Origin: Solirubrobacterales bacterium
Lineage (GTDB): Bacteria > Actinomycetota > Thermoleophilia > Solirubrobacterales > Solirubrobacteraceae
Direction: 5' to 3'
NCBI GenBank assembly: GCA_019240115.1
Contig: JAFAYV010000087.1
Span: forward strand, 1 to 64,000
DNA: 64,000 bases
The translations under genes were made by a program, and so were the position numbers. Position 1 is the first letter of the stretch; each line of letters opens with the position of its first letter. Under the pieces are notes generated by a model. That model made no database searches, was not told the origin of the DNA, and worked only from the letters and a program-made list of their open reading frames with translations. Shown here piece by piece: positions 41,263 through 50,727 of the stretch.

Positions 41263-41726
41263 CCCGCGATCGTTTCATCGCAGCTGTCCTCGCCGGCCTG
41301 TGCTTCATCGTCTACGCAGGGCGCGCTGAGGGCGCGACGTTGCCCAAGATCCCCACCGGCTTCACGCAGAACAACCAGGGCACGCAGTACAAGCCCTACG
41401 TGATCACCACGACAGGGGATGGCTCCGGCTTCTACGGCGGCAGGACTGACCGCGGAGTCGAGCCAGCTCACGCCAATCCAAATCGACAGCTTGGGCGCCT
41501 GCGGTGGACCTCCTACACGTCATCGAGCGCTCGGGCGACCGGCGTCGAGTGGGTAAAGTTCGGCCCGAACTCTCTGTCGCAGGATCCGTTCCACATCGAC
41601 GGAGCGGTCACATTGACGTTCTCGCGGCCGGTCGACAGGGTTCTGACGAGACTGATCGTCAGCGAGGGAAGCCATTCCTACATGTTCACCGCTCAGGAAG
41701 GCGGTGGCTTCTGGAGCTGGCAGTAG
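41259..41726 (+). CDS. Secreted protein, unknown function
   Basis: The 155-residue protein has an N-terminal signal peptide (MTRDRFIAAVLAGLCFIVYAGRAEGA). The mature part carries FTQNNQGTQYKPYVITTTGDGSGFYGG, then RLRWTSYTSSSARATGVEWVKFGPNS and a beta-rich end (AVTLTFSRPVDRVLTRLIVSEGSHSYMFTAQEGGGFWSW). The pattern is reminiscent of short actinobacterial exported proteins with a GDGSGxxGG turn. I cannot name the family. ATGA overlap with the lipoprotein gene indicates they are made together. Both are in the lower-GC segment that follows the truncated DHA2 gene. Confidence 0.75.
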   Translation: MTRDRFIAAVLAGLCFIVYAGRAEGATLPKIPTGFTQNNQGTQYKPYVITTTGDGSGFYGGRTDRGVEPAHANPNRQLGRLRWTSYTSSSARATGVEWVKFGPNSLSQDPFHIDGAVTLTFSRPVDRVLTRLIVSEGSHSYMFTAQEGGGFWSWQ

Positions 41727-42144
41727 GTAGTAGTAACGACCGGGAACGACGAAAGCCCCTCTTCAAGCGGGGTGATGTAGCCGCTGAAGGTGAAGTCATC
41801 GAACTGCTGGCTGACCCTCTTGGTCGCCGGAACCGTGTCTTCTGGCGCTTAGCGGTCCCCTTACGGCGTTCCGAGTTGCAGCCAAGATGCACGGCCCGCA
41901 GGTTTGAGGGATCAGCGGTCATCCGAGTGAGCTCAGCGCCCGTGTAGAGCGTCTTGAGAACCTGCAAAGGCACTACGTGATCCACCGAGGTCGTCATCGA
42001 GCTTCTCGGCGGCGCATTTGGGTCCAGGCGCCAGGCCGCAGATCGGGCAGACAGTCGCGTTGCGAACCACCTGCGCGCGGGCGCGAGTCCATTCCGTGCC
42101 CGTGCGACCTGGACGCTGAACCCGTGCCTCCTACAGATTGACAC
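41686..42144 (-). pseudogene. HNH endonuclease with frameshift(s)
   Basis: In one frame the minus strand reads WTRARAQVVRNATVCPICG, the first zinc knuckle of an HNH protein. In a second frame it continues RLDPNAPPRSSMTTSVDHVVPLQVLKTLYTGAEL and DPSNLRAVHLGCNSERRKG, the His-Asn-His core. Intact relatives have these in one frame, so a one-base change lies near 42040-42046. The first frame has a TAG close upstream without a start codon, suggesting an additional lesion. The C-terminal 50 residues are Ser/Arg-rich. It lies at the far end of the lower-GC segment and overlaps the secreted protein gene by 41 bp. Probably an inactive nuclease. Confidence 0.72.
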
Positions 42145-42234
42145 GCCCGCGCGGTGACCGCGGGCGAGGTGCAGGTCCCGGCGGCCTGATCCGGACGCCC
42201 GTGGGCCTCCGCAGAACCGAGCCCGCCGGCCGGC

Positions 42235-43212
42235 CTAGCCGCCGGGGAGCGGCGGGGTGAGGTGGTGGGCCTCGCGCAGGTCGAAGCGGATGGGGAGCGC
42301 GCACGCCTGCTCGACGACCGCCTCGACATCGATGATCACGACCCGGTCGACCTTCGGCCGGCGGTGGACCACGGGTCCGTCCCAGAGAACCTCTGCGGTG
42401 CCCGCGAACTGGAGCGTGCGCCCGGTCTCCCAGTCGACGACGAGCATCCCGATCCGCGGGTCGACGGTCAGGTTGCCGAGCGTCTGGAACATGCGGTTGC
42501 CGGTGTAGTCGGGCAGGATGACCCGCCGGCCGTCGGCGCCGACCTCGAGGAACCCGGGCCGGCCGCCGCGGTGGGAGGCGTCGCCGCCGCGCTGCGCGTG
42601 CGCGGAGGCGACGAACGCCGTGTCGGTCGCGCGCACGAAGGCGCGCTGGTCGCCGGTCAGATGGGTCCCGTCGCGGCGCGTCGGATCGGGGTGCCCGTCG
42701 CCGATCACCTGCACCGGCACGCGCTGAGCGATGTACTTGGGGCAGTTGCCGTACACCTCGTCGACCGTGACGAGGATCCCCGCCTGGGTCGGGGTGGCGG
42801 TGCCGTTGAGCCGGACGCGGGAGCGGGTCAGGGCATCGAGCGCGAGGAGCCCGAGCGGCACGGGCCCGGCGGCGAGGCCGGCGGCGAGCGGATCGCCGGG
42901 CGGCGGCTTGGCCACGAGGTGCAGGTGCTTGGAGTCCAGCGCCCGCGCGAACCCCGGCGGCCCCGCCAGCAGCGAGGCCCAGACGCGCCGGTCGGGCGCC
43001 GGCGCCCCCGCCACGAGGAACATCCGCTGCGCCAGGAAAGCCGAGAACTCGGGGTCGATCGCCGTCTGCAGGGCGCCGCGGCCGACCCGGAGCGCGACGT
43101 CGGCGACCCCCGCGCGTCGCTGGACCTCGCGCTCGCCCTCGTGGAACAGCTCCTCGGCGCGGGCCTGGGTCGGATCCGCGGGCAGCGCCGCGTCGGGTGC
43201 GCGCTCGGTCAT
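42235..43212 (-). CDS. Pyridoxamine 5'-phosphate oxidase-family flavin-binding protein
   Basis: The 325-residue protein has a PPOX/flavin-reductase-like split-barrel domain in its C-terminal half: FVASAHAQRGGDASHRGGRPGFLEVGADGRRVILPDYTGNRMFQTLGNLTVDPRIGMLVVDWETGRTLQFAG. The N-terminal 130 residues form a preceding second barrel-like region (VWASLLAGPPGFARAL). FMN or F420 is the likely cofactor. The NCPKYIxxR segment before the barrel occurs in the family related to PPOX proteins fused to ferredoxin reductases, although no reductase domain is present. ATG at 43212 overlaps the upstream small membrane protein stop (ATGA). Confidence 0.82.
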   Translation of the reverse strand: MTERAPDAALPADPTQARAEELFHEGEREVQRRAGVADVALRVGRGALQTAIDPEFSAFLAQRMFLVAGAPAPDRRVWASLLAGPPGFARALDSKHLHLVAKPPPGDPLAAGLAAGPVPLGLLALDALTRSRVRLNGTATPTQAGILVTVDEVYGNCPKYIAQRVPVQVIGDGHPDPTRRDGTHLTGDQRAFVRATDTAFVASAHAQRGGDASHRGGRPGFLEVGADGRRVILPDYTGNRMFQTLGNLTVDPRIGMLVVDWETGRTLQFAGTAEVLWDGPVVHRRPKVDRVVIIDVEAVVEQACALPIRFDLREAHHLTPPLPGG

Positions 43213-43550
43213 CGTCCGGCGCGGATCCTCGGCGATCGACGGGCGGGCTCGGATCGTCGGGCGCGATGGGCGCGCCGACCCGCGCACGCGTCGGGACGCC
43301 GTGGCGGACGCGCCTCGTCCGGCTCGCCGCCGTCCGGTCCGGAGCCGGGCCCGCCGGGCTCGTCCGGCGGCTCGGGGTCCGGCGCGAACAGCAGCCCCGC
43401 GGCGAGCATCACGGCCGGCATCGCCACGAGCGGCAGCAGCCGCGCGTCGATCACCAGCGCGGCGGCCGGGAGCAGCGCGGTGCTCAGCAGCGCGACGACG
43501 CGCGGGGCCGCCCGGTGATCGCTCTCGGAGATGGTCTGAGCGTAAACCAC
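43209..43550 (-). CDS. Small membrane protein, unknown function
   Basis: The predicted protein has 113 residues from GTG 43550 (VVYAQTISESDHRAAPRVV). Two adjacent hydrophobic segments follow (VVALLSTALLPAAALVI and LLPLVAMPAVMLAAGLLF), then a Pro/Gly/Arg-rich cytoplasmic tail. The frame is open further upstream, but the earlier part looks non-coding. The ATGA coupling to the PPOX gene supports its being real. No family is recognised. Confidence 0.5.
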   Translation of the reverse strand: MVYAQTISESDHRAAPRVVALLSTALLPAAALVIDARLLPLVAMPAVMLAAGLLFAPDPEPPDEPGGPGSGPDGGEPDEARPPRRPDACAGRRAHRARRSEPARRSPRIRAGR

Positions 43551-43612
43551 CGCCGCGGCGGCCGCGCGCCGTCCCTGGGTCCTCGGGCACGGCGACCGTC
43601 GATGGCGATCGA

Positions 43613-43948
43613 TCACCCCTTGGGAGGCAACGAGCGCACGTAGCTCACGCCTCGCGACACCCAGCGTGACAACTGGCGCCGGTCGCGCACGCCCTCGGGC
43701 GTGACGCGCAGCCACCCCCGCATCGGGCGTCCGCGCATGACGAACGTCTCGGCATGGGGCTTGGCCACGAGCGCATCGGTCTCATCGGGGTCGACGCGGA
43801 GCAGCAGCCCGCCCTCGCGGCTCGCCGCGACCGTCATGTGCCCGTGCAGCAGGAACGCGAGGCCGCCGAACATCCGCTGCTCGGTGACGCCCGCCTCGTC
43901 GGCGATGAGCTCGCGGATGCGATGGGCGAGGTCCTCGTCGAAGGCCAC
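43613..43948 (-). CDS. TfoX/Sxy N-terminal domain protein
   Basis: The 111-residue protein consists of a TfoX N-terminal domain: VAFDEDLAHRIRELIADEAGVTEQRMFGGLAFLLHGHMTVAASREGGLLLRVD, followed by FVMRGRPMRGWLRV. The RMFGGLAFLLxGHM motif is characteristic. GTG at 43948 is chosen because it begins the domain. Despite the name, actinobacterial stand-alone members are not established competence regulators. It is probably monocistronic. Confidence 0.85.
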   Translation of the reverse strand: MAFDEDLAHRIRELIADEAGVTEQRMFGGLAFLLHGHMTVAASREGGLLLRVDPDETDALVAKPHAETFVMRGRPMRGWLRVTPEGVRDRRQLSRWVSRGVSYVRSLPPKG

Positions 43949-44070
43949 CGAGGTCAGCCTAACCGAAAGCCGCACGCCGCAAGCGCCCGCCGATCGCTCA
44001 TGTCTGGACGTCCCGCCCGCGCGCAATTTCCGCGGAAACTCCGGCCAACCGACGGTCAGAAATCGGGTCG

Positions 44071-44082
44071 GATCCTATACTT
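44071..44082 (+). promoter_or_regulatory. Possible promoter -10 for gpgS
   Basis: TATACT at 44076-44081 is a good sigma70-like -10 hexamer in the 280-bp gap before gpgS; the -35 region 17 bp upstream (CGGTCA, 44053-44058) is weak. The rest of the gap, 43949-44229, holds no gene that I can support. Confidence 0.3.
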
Positions 44083-44229
44083 GCCCGCACTGCCGCCGCG
44101 ACCCGGCGCGCATACGTCAGCCGGTAGAGCCAATGGGTGGGGGCATGACAGTCGCGTGGCTCCGGTGCACGATTCGCTGACCGGGGCCGCGCGACTGCCG
44201 CCGACGGGCCGGGGTGCGACGATCTGCGG

Positions 44230-45225
44230 GTGGCGACCGTCCGGACCCTGGCACACGCGCGCGCACCGCAGCGGCGCGCCATCGACGCGGGCGTCGCGGA
44301 CTGGTATGCCCGGCGTCGCTACCGGGCCGGACAGTTCGACCTCGACCGGCTGCGCGCCGCCAAGGCCGGAATCGGGGTCACGGTCATCATCCCCACCAAG
44401 GATTGCGGCGCCACCATCGCCGAGGTCATCGGGCGCACCGTCGCGCCGCTCGCCGACCGCGGCCTCGTCGACGCGCTCGTCGTCGTCGACGCCGCCTCGG
44501 AAGACGGCACCGCCGAGCGGGCGGCCGCCGCCGGCGCCCGGGCGCTGCAGCAGGACGAGCTGTGTCCCGAGCTCGGGCCCGCCGCGGGCAAGGGAGACGC
44601 GATGTGGCGCGCGCTGCAGGTGACCGGGGGCGAGGTCGTCTGCTTCCTCGACGGCGACACGATCGACCCGCGCCCCGAGCATCTCCAGGGGTTGCTCGGA
44701 CCGCTGCTGACCGACGACTGGCTACACCTGGTCAAGGGGGCGTTCGAGCGTCCGATGGACACCGGCCGGGTGACGCTGCCGCACGAGGGCGGACGCGTGA
44801 CCGAGCTGATGGCCCGCCCCCTGCTCAACTACCATGTGCCCGCACTCGCGGGCTTCGCGCAGCCGCTGGCGGGCGAGTTCTCGGCGCGGCGCGAGCTGCT
44901 CGAGGAGATAGCGTTTCCCGTCGGCTACGGGGTCGAGATCGCGGTGCTGATCGAGGCCTACCGTCGGCGGGGGCTCGACGCGCTCGCCGAATGCCATCTC
45001 GGGACCCGCCAGAACCGCCACCAGCCGCTCCGGGCGCTCGGCGAGATGGCCTACGCCGTCCTCGCCGCGGTGCAGGTGCGGCTGTCCGGTGTGCAGCCGC
45101 ACGCCGACGCGATCGGACGCTACGTCCGCCCGTGGGAGGACGCCGCGATCGCGACCGTCGCGGTCGGCGAGCGGCCTCCGATCGGGGCTGGCCGCGCCGA
45201 CGCCGCGCCCGCCGAGGCCGTCTGA
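44230..45225 (+). CDS. gpgS: Glucosyl-3-phosphoglycerate synthase
   Basis: Transfers glucose from a nucleotide sugar to 3-phosphoglycerate, the first step of glucosylglycerate and methylglucose lipopolysaccharide synthesis. The 331-residue GT81/GT-A protein has VTVIIPTKDCGATIAEVI, VVVDAASEDGTAERAA, GPAAGKGDAMWRALQ, the metal-binding site FLDGDTIDP, and VKGAFERP, LAGEFSARRELLEEIAFPVGYGVEIAVLIEAY. GTG at 44230 begins the N-terminal helix (MATVRTLAHARAP). Its final codons and stop lie in the first unit of a 34-bp triplicate. The partner phosphatase GpgP is not present. Confidence 0.94.
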   Translation: MATVRTLAHARAPQRRAIDAGVADWYARRRYRAGQFDLDRLRAAKAGIGVTVIIPTKDCGATIAEVIGRTVAPLADRGLVDALVVVDAASEDGTAERAAAAGARALQQDELCPELGPAAGKGDAMWRALQVTGGEVVCFLDGDTIDPRPEHLQGLLGPLLTDDWLHLVKGAFERPMDTGRVTLPHEGGRVTELMARPLLNYHVPALAGFAQPLAGEFSARRELLEEIAFPVGYGVEIAVLIEAYRRRGLDALAECHLGTRQNRHQPLRALGEMAYAVLAAVQVRLSGVQPHADAIGRYVRPWEDAAIATVAVGERPPIGAGRADAAPAEAV

Positions 45226-45312
45226 GAGCGTCGCAGCCATCCCCGCCGAAGTCGCCTGAGAGCGTCGCAGCCATCCCCGCCGAAGCCGTCTGAGAGCGTC
45301 GCAGCCATCCCC
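45211..45312. repeat. Three tandem 34-bp repeats duplicating the gpgS stop
   Basis: Units 45211-45244, 45245-45278 and 45279-45312 each read GCCGARGYCGYCTGAGAGCG then TCGCAGCCATCCCC. Each carries a copy of the gpgS terminus with its TGA. The 34-bp period puts the copies in different frames relative to the following lipoprotein gene. Confidence 0.92.
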
Positions 45313-45363
45313 CGGCGCCACCGACATGTCCTGAGCCTTGCCGCCGCGCTGACGGCGCTCGGC

Positions 45364-45930
45364 GTGGCCGCTTGCGGCGGGTCGGGCGGCGGCGGGACCG
45401 GCGGCTCGGGCGGCGGCGGGTCCGGCGGCTCGCGCACCGCGCACTCGTCGACCGCCTCGTCGTCGACCTCGACGTCGCCTCGGCGCGCGCGTCGACCCGC
45501 GGCGCCCCGCCCTCGCGGGCCCCGAGCCGTCCCGATCGGTCGCGGCCAGCGCGTCGCAGCCGGCGACGCGACGCTGACGGTCACCGTCACGCGGGTGTAC
45601 GACCCGCTGCGCCACGCCGGCGCCGCGACGCTGCCCGGCACCCACGCCGCCGCCGTCGCCCTGACCATCCACGTCGACCGGGGGGCGACCTACGACAGCA
45701 CCGCCTCGGGCGACGTGTCGCTGCTCACCTCGCGCGCCGCGGCCGCGCCGCTGCTCATCCGCCGCGGCGTCTGCCGCACGCCGCTGACCGACTTCGAGAG
45801 CCTGATCGGGGTCGGCGAGACACGGTCGGGCTGCGTCGGCTTCAGCGTCCCCGACGGAGCCCGGATCGTCGCCGTGCGCTTCTCGCCGCGCTCGCGAGCC
45901 CCCGGAACCGTCGCGTGGCGCGTCGGCTAG
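45364..45930 (+). CDS. Lipoprotein, unknown function; true start unclear
   Basis: From GTG 45364 the product has 188 residues, MAACGGSGGG, with Cys4 and a long Gly/Ser/Arg-rich linker leading to a beta-rich domain (DATLTVTVTRVYDPLRHAG, AVALTIHVDRGATYDS, PLTDFESLIGVGETRSGCVGFSVPDGARIVAVRFSP), similar to DUF4352-type telokin-like domains. In the same frame immediately upstream, VLSLAAALTALGVAACGG forms a perfect lipoprotein signal peptide, but no ATG, GTG or TTG precedes it before a stop in the 34-bp repeat (45289). Either the repeat displaced the start or a non-canonical start is used. The extracytoplasmic role is unknown. Confidence 0.65.
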   Translation: MAACGGSGGGGTGGSGGGGSGGSRTAHSSTASSSTSTSPRRARRPAAPRPRGPRAVPIGRGQRVAAGDATLTVTVTRVYDPLRHAGAATLPGTHAAAVALTIHVDRGATYDSTASGDVSLLTSRAAAAPLLIRRGVCRTPLTDFESLIGVGETRSGCVGFSVPDGARIVAVRFSPRSRAPGTVAWRVG

Positions 45931-45937
45931 CCGCGCG

Positions 45938-46438
45938 TCAGGCGACGCAGCGACGGCTGACCGGGATGTTCTGCGAGGCGACCGGCGGGGCGTCGTGCTT
46001 GCAGTAGGTGATCCGGTGATCGCGCACGTCGAGCACCGCCTGATACGGGTAGTTGACCCCGGCCGACACGGCGGTGCAGCGCAGGCCGAGCCGCGGTCCC
46101 TGAGTCGCGACCTGGCGACAGCTGACGCGCTGCAGCGGCTCGCCGGCGTCGCCGTCGGCGATTCGGCGGTTCATGTCGGCCCGGATCGCGCGCACCGCCG
46201 CGACGCGCGGCACCTCGCCGGCGGCCGTGCGGGCCGTCCGCGGGGCCTGGTCCTGGGCGACCACGATCTCCGCTTCGCGGTTGGCCCGCGCGGCGCCCCG
46301 GGGGCTCTCGCCGACGGGGCCGTCGGTGTTGTGGTGGTCGACGTAGACGATGAGCGCGCCGAGCAGGATCGCGCCGACGGCGAGCGACACGACCCAGCGG
46401 AGCCACATCGGCGGGCGGCGCGGCGAGGTCGCGGACAC
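45938..46438 (-). CDS. Membrane-anchored exported protein, unknown function
   Basis: The protein has 166 residues from GTG 46438, or 156 from ATG 46408. A single N-terminal helix (WVVSLAVGAILLGALIVYV, following an Arg-rich start) anchors an extracytoplasmic domain. That domain has four Cys (SCRQV, LRCTA, TYCKHD, SRRCVA) that could form two disulfides, and a beta-rich end (NYPYQAVLDVRDHRITYCKHDAPP). No family is recognised. Its start is within 5 bp of the upstream glycosyltransferase stop, so the two are likely an operon. The segment WxxRCxA/SxGVNYPYxA is reminiscent of DUF4333-like exported domains. Confidence 0.68.
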   Translation of the reverse strand: MSATSPRRPPMWLRWVVSLAVGAILLGALIVYVDHHNTDGPVGESPRGAARANREAEIVVAQDQAPRTARTAAGEVPRVAAVRAIRADMNRRIADGDAGEPLQRVSCRQVATQGPRLGLRCTAVSAGVNYPYQAVLDVRDHRITYCKHDAPPVASQNIPVSRRCVA

Positions 46439-46440
46439 GG

Positions 46441-48036
46441 CTAGACGCGGCGCGCCTGCGGTCGCCGGCGGGCGGTCGACGGCGGCTGGACGATCAGCTC
46501 GTCGTGGCGCAGGGTGGTGGTGCGCAACGCCGCGGCCACCTCGGCCTCGGTGACGACGGTCGGCGAGCGCGCGGCCAGCGCCAGGACGGTGAACTGGTGC
46601 GATTGCCGCCGCCAGGCGGGGCGGAAGCCCCGCAGGCGATAGGTGCGCTGCATCGCCGACGGGATCAGGTTGCAGGCGGCCCCCCACCAGCACAGCGGCT
46701 GTTGCGGCGAGCGCATCGAGATGACATCGAACGCGCTGACGCGGGCTCCGGCCGTCCGCAACCTGCGCAGGTCGTGGAGATACAGGGAGAGGGGGAGCAG
46801 GTCCGCGTAGTGCTGGACGAGGATCAGGCGATCGCCGCGCGCGGGGGCGGGCCCCAGGAGTCGGGCCACCGGACGCCAGTCGGGGCGCTGGAGCGCCCGG
46901 TTGGCGGCGATGCCGATGGTCGCGACGAGGCCGATCGCGCACAGCACGGCGGCGGCCGCCACACCGACGCGACGGGCCGCTGGAGCAGCGAGTCCGGCGG
47001 ACACGACGATGGCGGCGGGCAGCCAGAGCGCGATGATGTTCCGGGTGATCAGGTCGTCGAAGCCGGCGACGATGAGCACCAGGGTGAACGCGAAGCCGCC
47101 GAGCGCCAGCGCGCCCGCCGGCAGCGCCCGCTCGCGCAGGGTGCGGCCCGCGCGGGCGGCGAGCAGCCCGAGCGCAACGAGGGCGGCCGCAAACGCCGCG
47201 TACTTCATCGCGACCCGAGCGGGCGAGTCGGTGCCGATCAACAACTGGGGGATGATCTGCCGCAGCCGCGGCCCCAGGGGCGCGGTGGCGATCCAGCCGT
47301 CGTGCCCGGTGCCGTTCTGGGAGATGGCCAGCGGCAACAGCGCCGCGCCGCAGACCCCTACGACCGCGACCGCGATGCGGACCGTCAGCCGGGCGCGATG
47401 GTCGACCAGCAGCCAGGCCGCCTCGGGGAGGACGAGCACCAGCGCGTAATAGTGGGTGGCCAGCGCCAGCACGGAGAAGATCGCCCACAGCGCCACCGGC
47501 CGCGGGGACGGCGCGGCCCGGGCGCGCGACCAGGCGAGCAGCGAGAGGCCGCTGAGGAGCACGAGCAGCTCGTAGGAGCGGGCCTCCTGCGAGTACCAGA
47601 TCAGGAACGGGTTGCAGGCGGCCAGCGCCGCGCAGATGATCCCGGCCCGTCGGTTGATCAGCGTCGTCGCGGTGGCGTAGGCGACCGGCACGACGAGCAC
47701 CCCGGCCAGGACCGAGAGCGAGCGCAGGCCGGCTTCGCCGTCCCCGAACACGCGCGCCCACACCCACGCCACGCAGTAGTACAGCGGCGGGGTGGACTCG
47801 CTCTGCCCGATCAGGCCGAGCATCTTCCCGGGCGTGAACCGCACCAGCTGCGCCGTGTTGGCCTCGTCGTACCAGAACCCCTGGTGTCCGAGGCCGTAGC
47901 CCCGCAGCACCGCGCTCAGCACGATGAGGCCGGCCAGGCCCAGGGCCGCGGGGCTCACCGGATGGCGCGCCAACCGGGCGCGCAGGGCCGCGGGCCAGGA
48001 CGACGGCCGAGCCGAGGCTGCCGAGCTGACGCTCAC
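46441..48036 (-). CDS. GT39/ArnT-like membrane glycosyltransferase
   Basis: The 531-residue protein has about ten to twelve hydrophobic segments. The first periplasmic loop has GFWYDEANTAQLVRF, the acidic DE motif of polyisoprenyl-phosphate-dependent GT-C glycosyltransferases (PMT_2 family). It continues STPPLYYCVAWVWARVFGDGEAGLRSLSV and CNPFLIWYSQEARSYELLVLLSGLS, all typical. It would transfer a sugar from a lipid carrier to an extracytoplasmic acceptor such as a protein or cell wall polymer. The acceptor is unknown. The C-terminal soluble domain contains RLILVQHYADLLPLSLYL. Confidence 0.85.
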   Translation of the reverse strand: MSVSSAASARPSSWPAALRARLARHPVSPAALGLAGLIVLSAVLRGYGLGHQGFWYDEANTAQLVRFTPGKMLGLIGQSESTPPLYYCVAWVWARVFGDGEAGLRSLSVLAGVLVVPVAYATATTLINRRAGIICAALAACNPFLIWYSQEARSYELLVLLSGLSLLAWSRARAAPSPRPVALWAIFSVLALATHYYALVLVLPEAAWLLVDHRARLTVRIAVAVVGVCGAALLPLAISQNGTGHDGWIATAPLGPRLRQIIPQLLIGTDSPARVAMKYAAFAAALVALGLLAARAGRTLRERALPAGALALGGFAFTLVLIVAGFDDLITRNIIALWLPAAIVVSAGLAAPAARRVGVAAAAVLCAIGLVATIGIAANRALQRPDWRPVARLLGPAPARGDRLILVQHYADLLPLSLYLHDLRRLRTAGARVSAFDVISMRSPQQPLCWWGAACNLIPSAMQRTYRLRGFRPAWRRQSHQFTVLALAARSPTVVTEAEVAAALRTTTLRHDELIVQPPSTARRRPQARRV

Positions 48037-48064
48037 GCCGAGATTGTGCCCGGCGGGCGGGTCA

Positions 48065-49705
<1,641 letters not shown>

Positions 49706-49760
49706 GTTCGGCCTCCGGGCGCGGGGGATCGGACTCGACCCTGCAGAGGCTACGCGGCGC

Positions 49761-50063
49761 TCAGCGGACCCGATCGTCGTCGGGACGCAGCGCGTCGGTG
49801 AACCGGCGCGGGACCGCGGCGTCGGGGCCACGTTCCCACAGCGTGATGACGATGAGCTCGTCGTCGCGCCGGCGGCACACGTAGACGACGTTTCGGCGCT
49901 CGAGGTCGGAGACGAGCAGCTCGCCGGCGGCGGCGCCCGCCTCCGTCGCGCCGGCGGCGCACGCTCGCGCGACCCGGGTGGCGATCTCGGTCCTCGGCTC
50001 AAGCGTGCCGCGCACGCGCTGGCGAAAGCGCTCGACGGCGTGGTCGGTGACGGCGATCAGCAC
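49761..50063 (-). CDS. Small conserved protein, DUF4258-like
   Basis: The 100-residue protein starts with GTG and reads [49 protein letters not shown]. The opening (S/T)DHAxxRFxxR followed by a beta hairpin resembles DUF4258/toxin-like (RelE-fold) proteins, but no antitoxin gene adjoins. It is cytoplasmic and basic/acidic mixed. A three-copy 18-bp repeat begins within a few bases of its start codon. Confidence 0.6.
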   Translation of the reverse strand: MLIAVTDHAVERFRQRVRGTLEPRTEIATRVARACAAGATEAGAAAGELLVSDLERRNVVYVCRRRDDELIVITLWERGPDAAVPRRFTDALRPDDDRVR

Positions 50064-50064
50064 C

Positions 50065-50118
50065 GCGGACCCGGCCGACGCCGCGGACCCGGCCGACGCT
50101 GCGGACCCGGCCGACGCG
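50065..50118. repeat. Three tandem 18-bp repeats
   Basis: Units GCGGACCCGGCCGACGCN at 50065-50082, 50083-50100 and 50101-50118 differ at one or two positions. They sit between the start of the small DUF4258-like gene and the stop of the DUF1707 gene, where its leader should lie. Confidence 0.9.
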
Positions 50119-50127
50119 GCCGCGCGC

Positions 50128-50727
50128 TCAACCGCCGCCGAGCAGTCGCTGGATTGCGCTGCGCCGCGGCGGACGGCTGCGGACGTGGAGCGTGCCGAAC
50201 GGTCCCCGCAGCCGGATACGGACGAGCGGTGCGTCCGCCGTCGGCGGAGCCGCGGGCGCCTCGATCTTCTGACTGGCGAACGGCCCGCCGCCCTCGACGC
50301 TGACCCGCACCCCCTCGGGGATGATGAGCGTCACCGTGCCGGCGAAGTTGTACACGTCGAGGTCCACCTCGCGGCCGGGCAGCCGCGCCTGGCTGAGGTC
50401 GAGGTCGATCGTCCCGCAGATGCTGCGATACGCGGCCCGGGACTGGAGCTCCCACGGCCCGGTGCGCACGAGGTGTGAGCACAGCGCCGTGTACCGGCTC
50501 GCCGGCGCGGCCACCTCGGCGCCCGCCGAGCGGTCCGCGGGCAGATCGACGTGCAGCGCGGCGAGCTCGTGGTCGGTCCGCGCCTGCTGGGCTGACTCGA
50601 CCCGCTCGGAGAACTCCTCGAGCGTCAGCCGGCCCTCGACGACCGCGCCCTGGAGGCGCTCGATCGCACGCTCGCGCTCGGCGTCGGAGGCGAGGATCGC
50701 CGGCGGCTGAGGCTCGGCGTCGGTCAC
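50128..50727 (-). CDS. DUF1707 protein with LiaF-like C-terminal domain
   Basis: This 199-residue protein has an N-terminal DUF1707 domain (LASDAERERAIERLQGAVVEGRLTLEEFSERVESAQQARTDHELAAL). The C-terminal beta-helix-like region (SICGTIDLDLSQARLPGREVDLDVYNFAGTVTLIIPEGVRVSVEGGG) resembles the LiaF/DUF2154 cell-wall stress response domain. No membrane segment is seen, unlike many homologues, so it may be cytoplasmic or peripheral. It has a GTG start overlapping the upstream polymerase stop (GTGA). Link to envelope stress is inferred by domain only. Confidence 0.85.
   Translation of the reverse strand: MTDAEPQPPAILASDAERERAIERLQGAVVEGRLTLEEFSERVESAQQARTDHELAALHVDLPADRSAGAEVAAPASRYTALCSHLVRTGPWELQSRAAYRSICGTIDLDLSQARLPGREVDLDVYNFAGTVTLIIPEGVRVSVEGGGPFASQKIEAPAAPPTADAPLVRIRLRGPFGTLHVRSRPPRRSAIQRLLGGG

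Noticed and set aside
49761-50063. Toxin of a toxin-antitoxin pair
   Set aside because: The fold resemblance is weak, and no antitoxin gene adjoins it; the neighbours are pgi and the DUF1707 gene.
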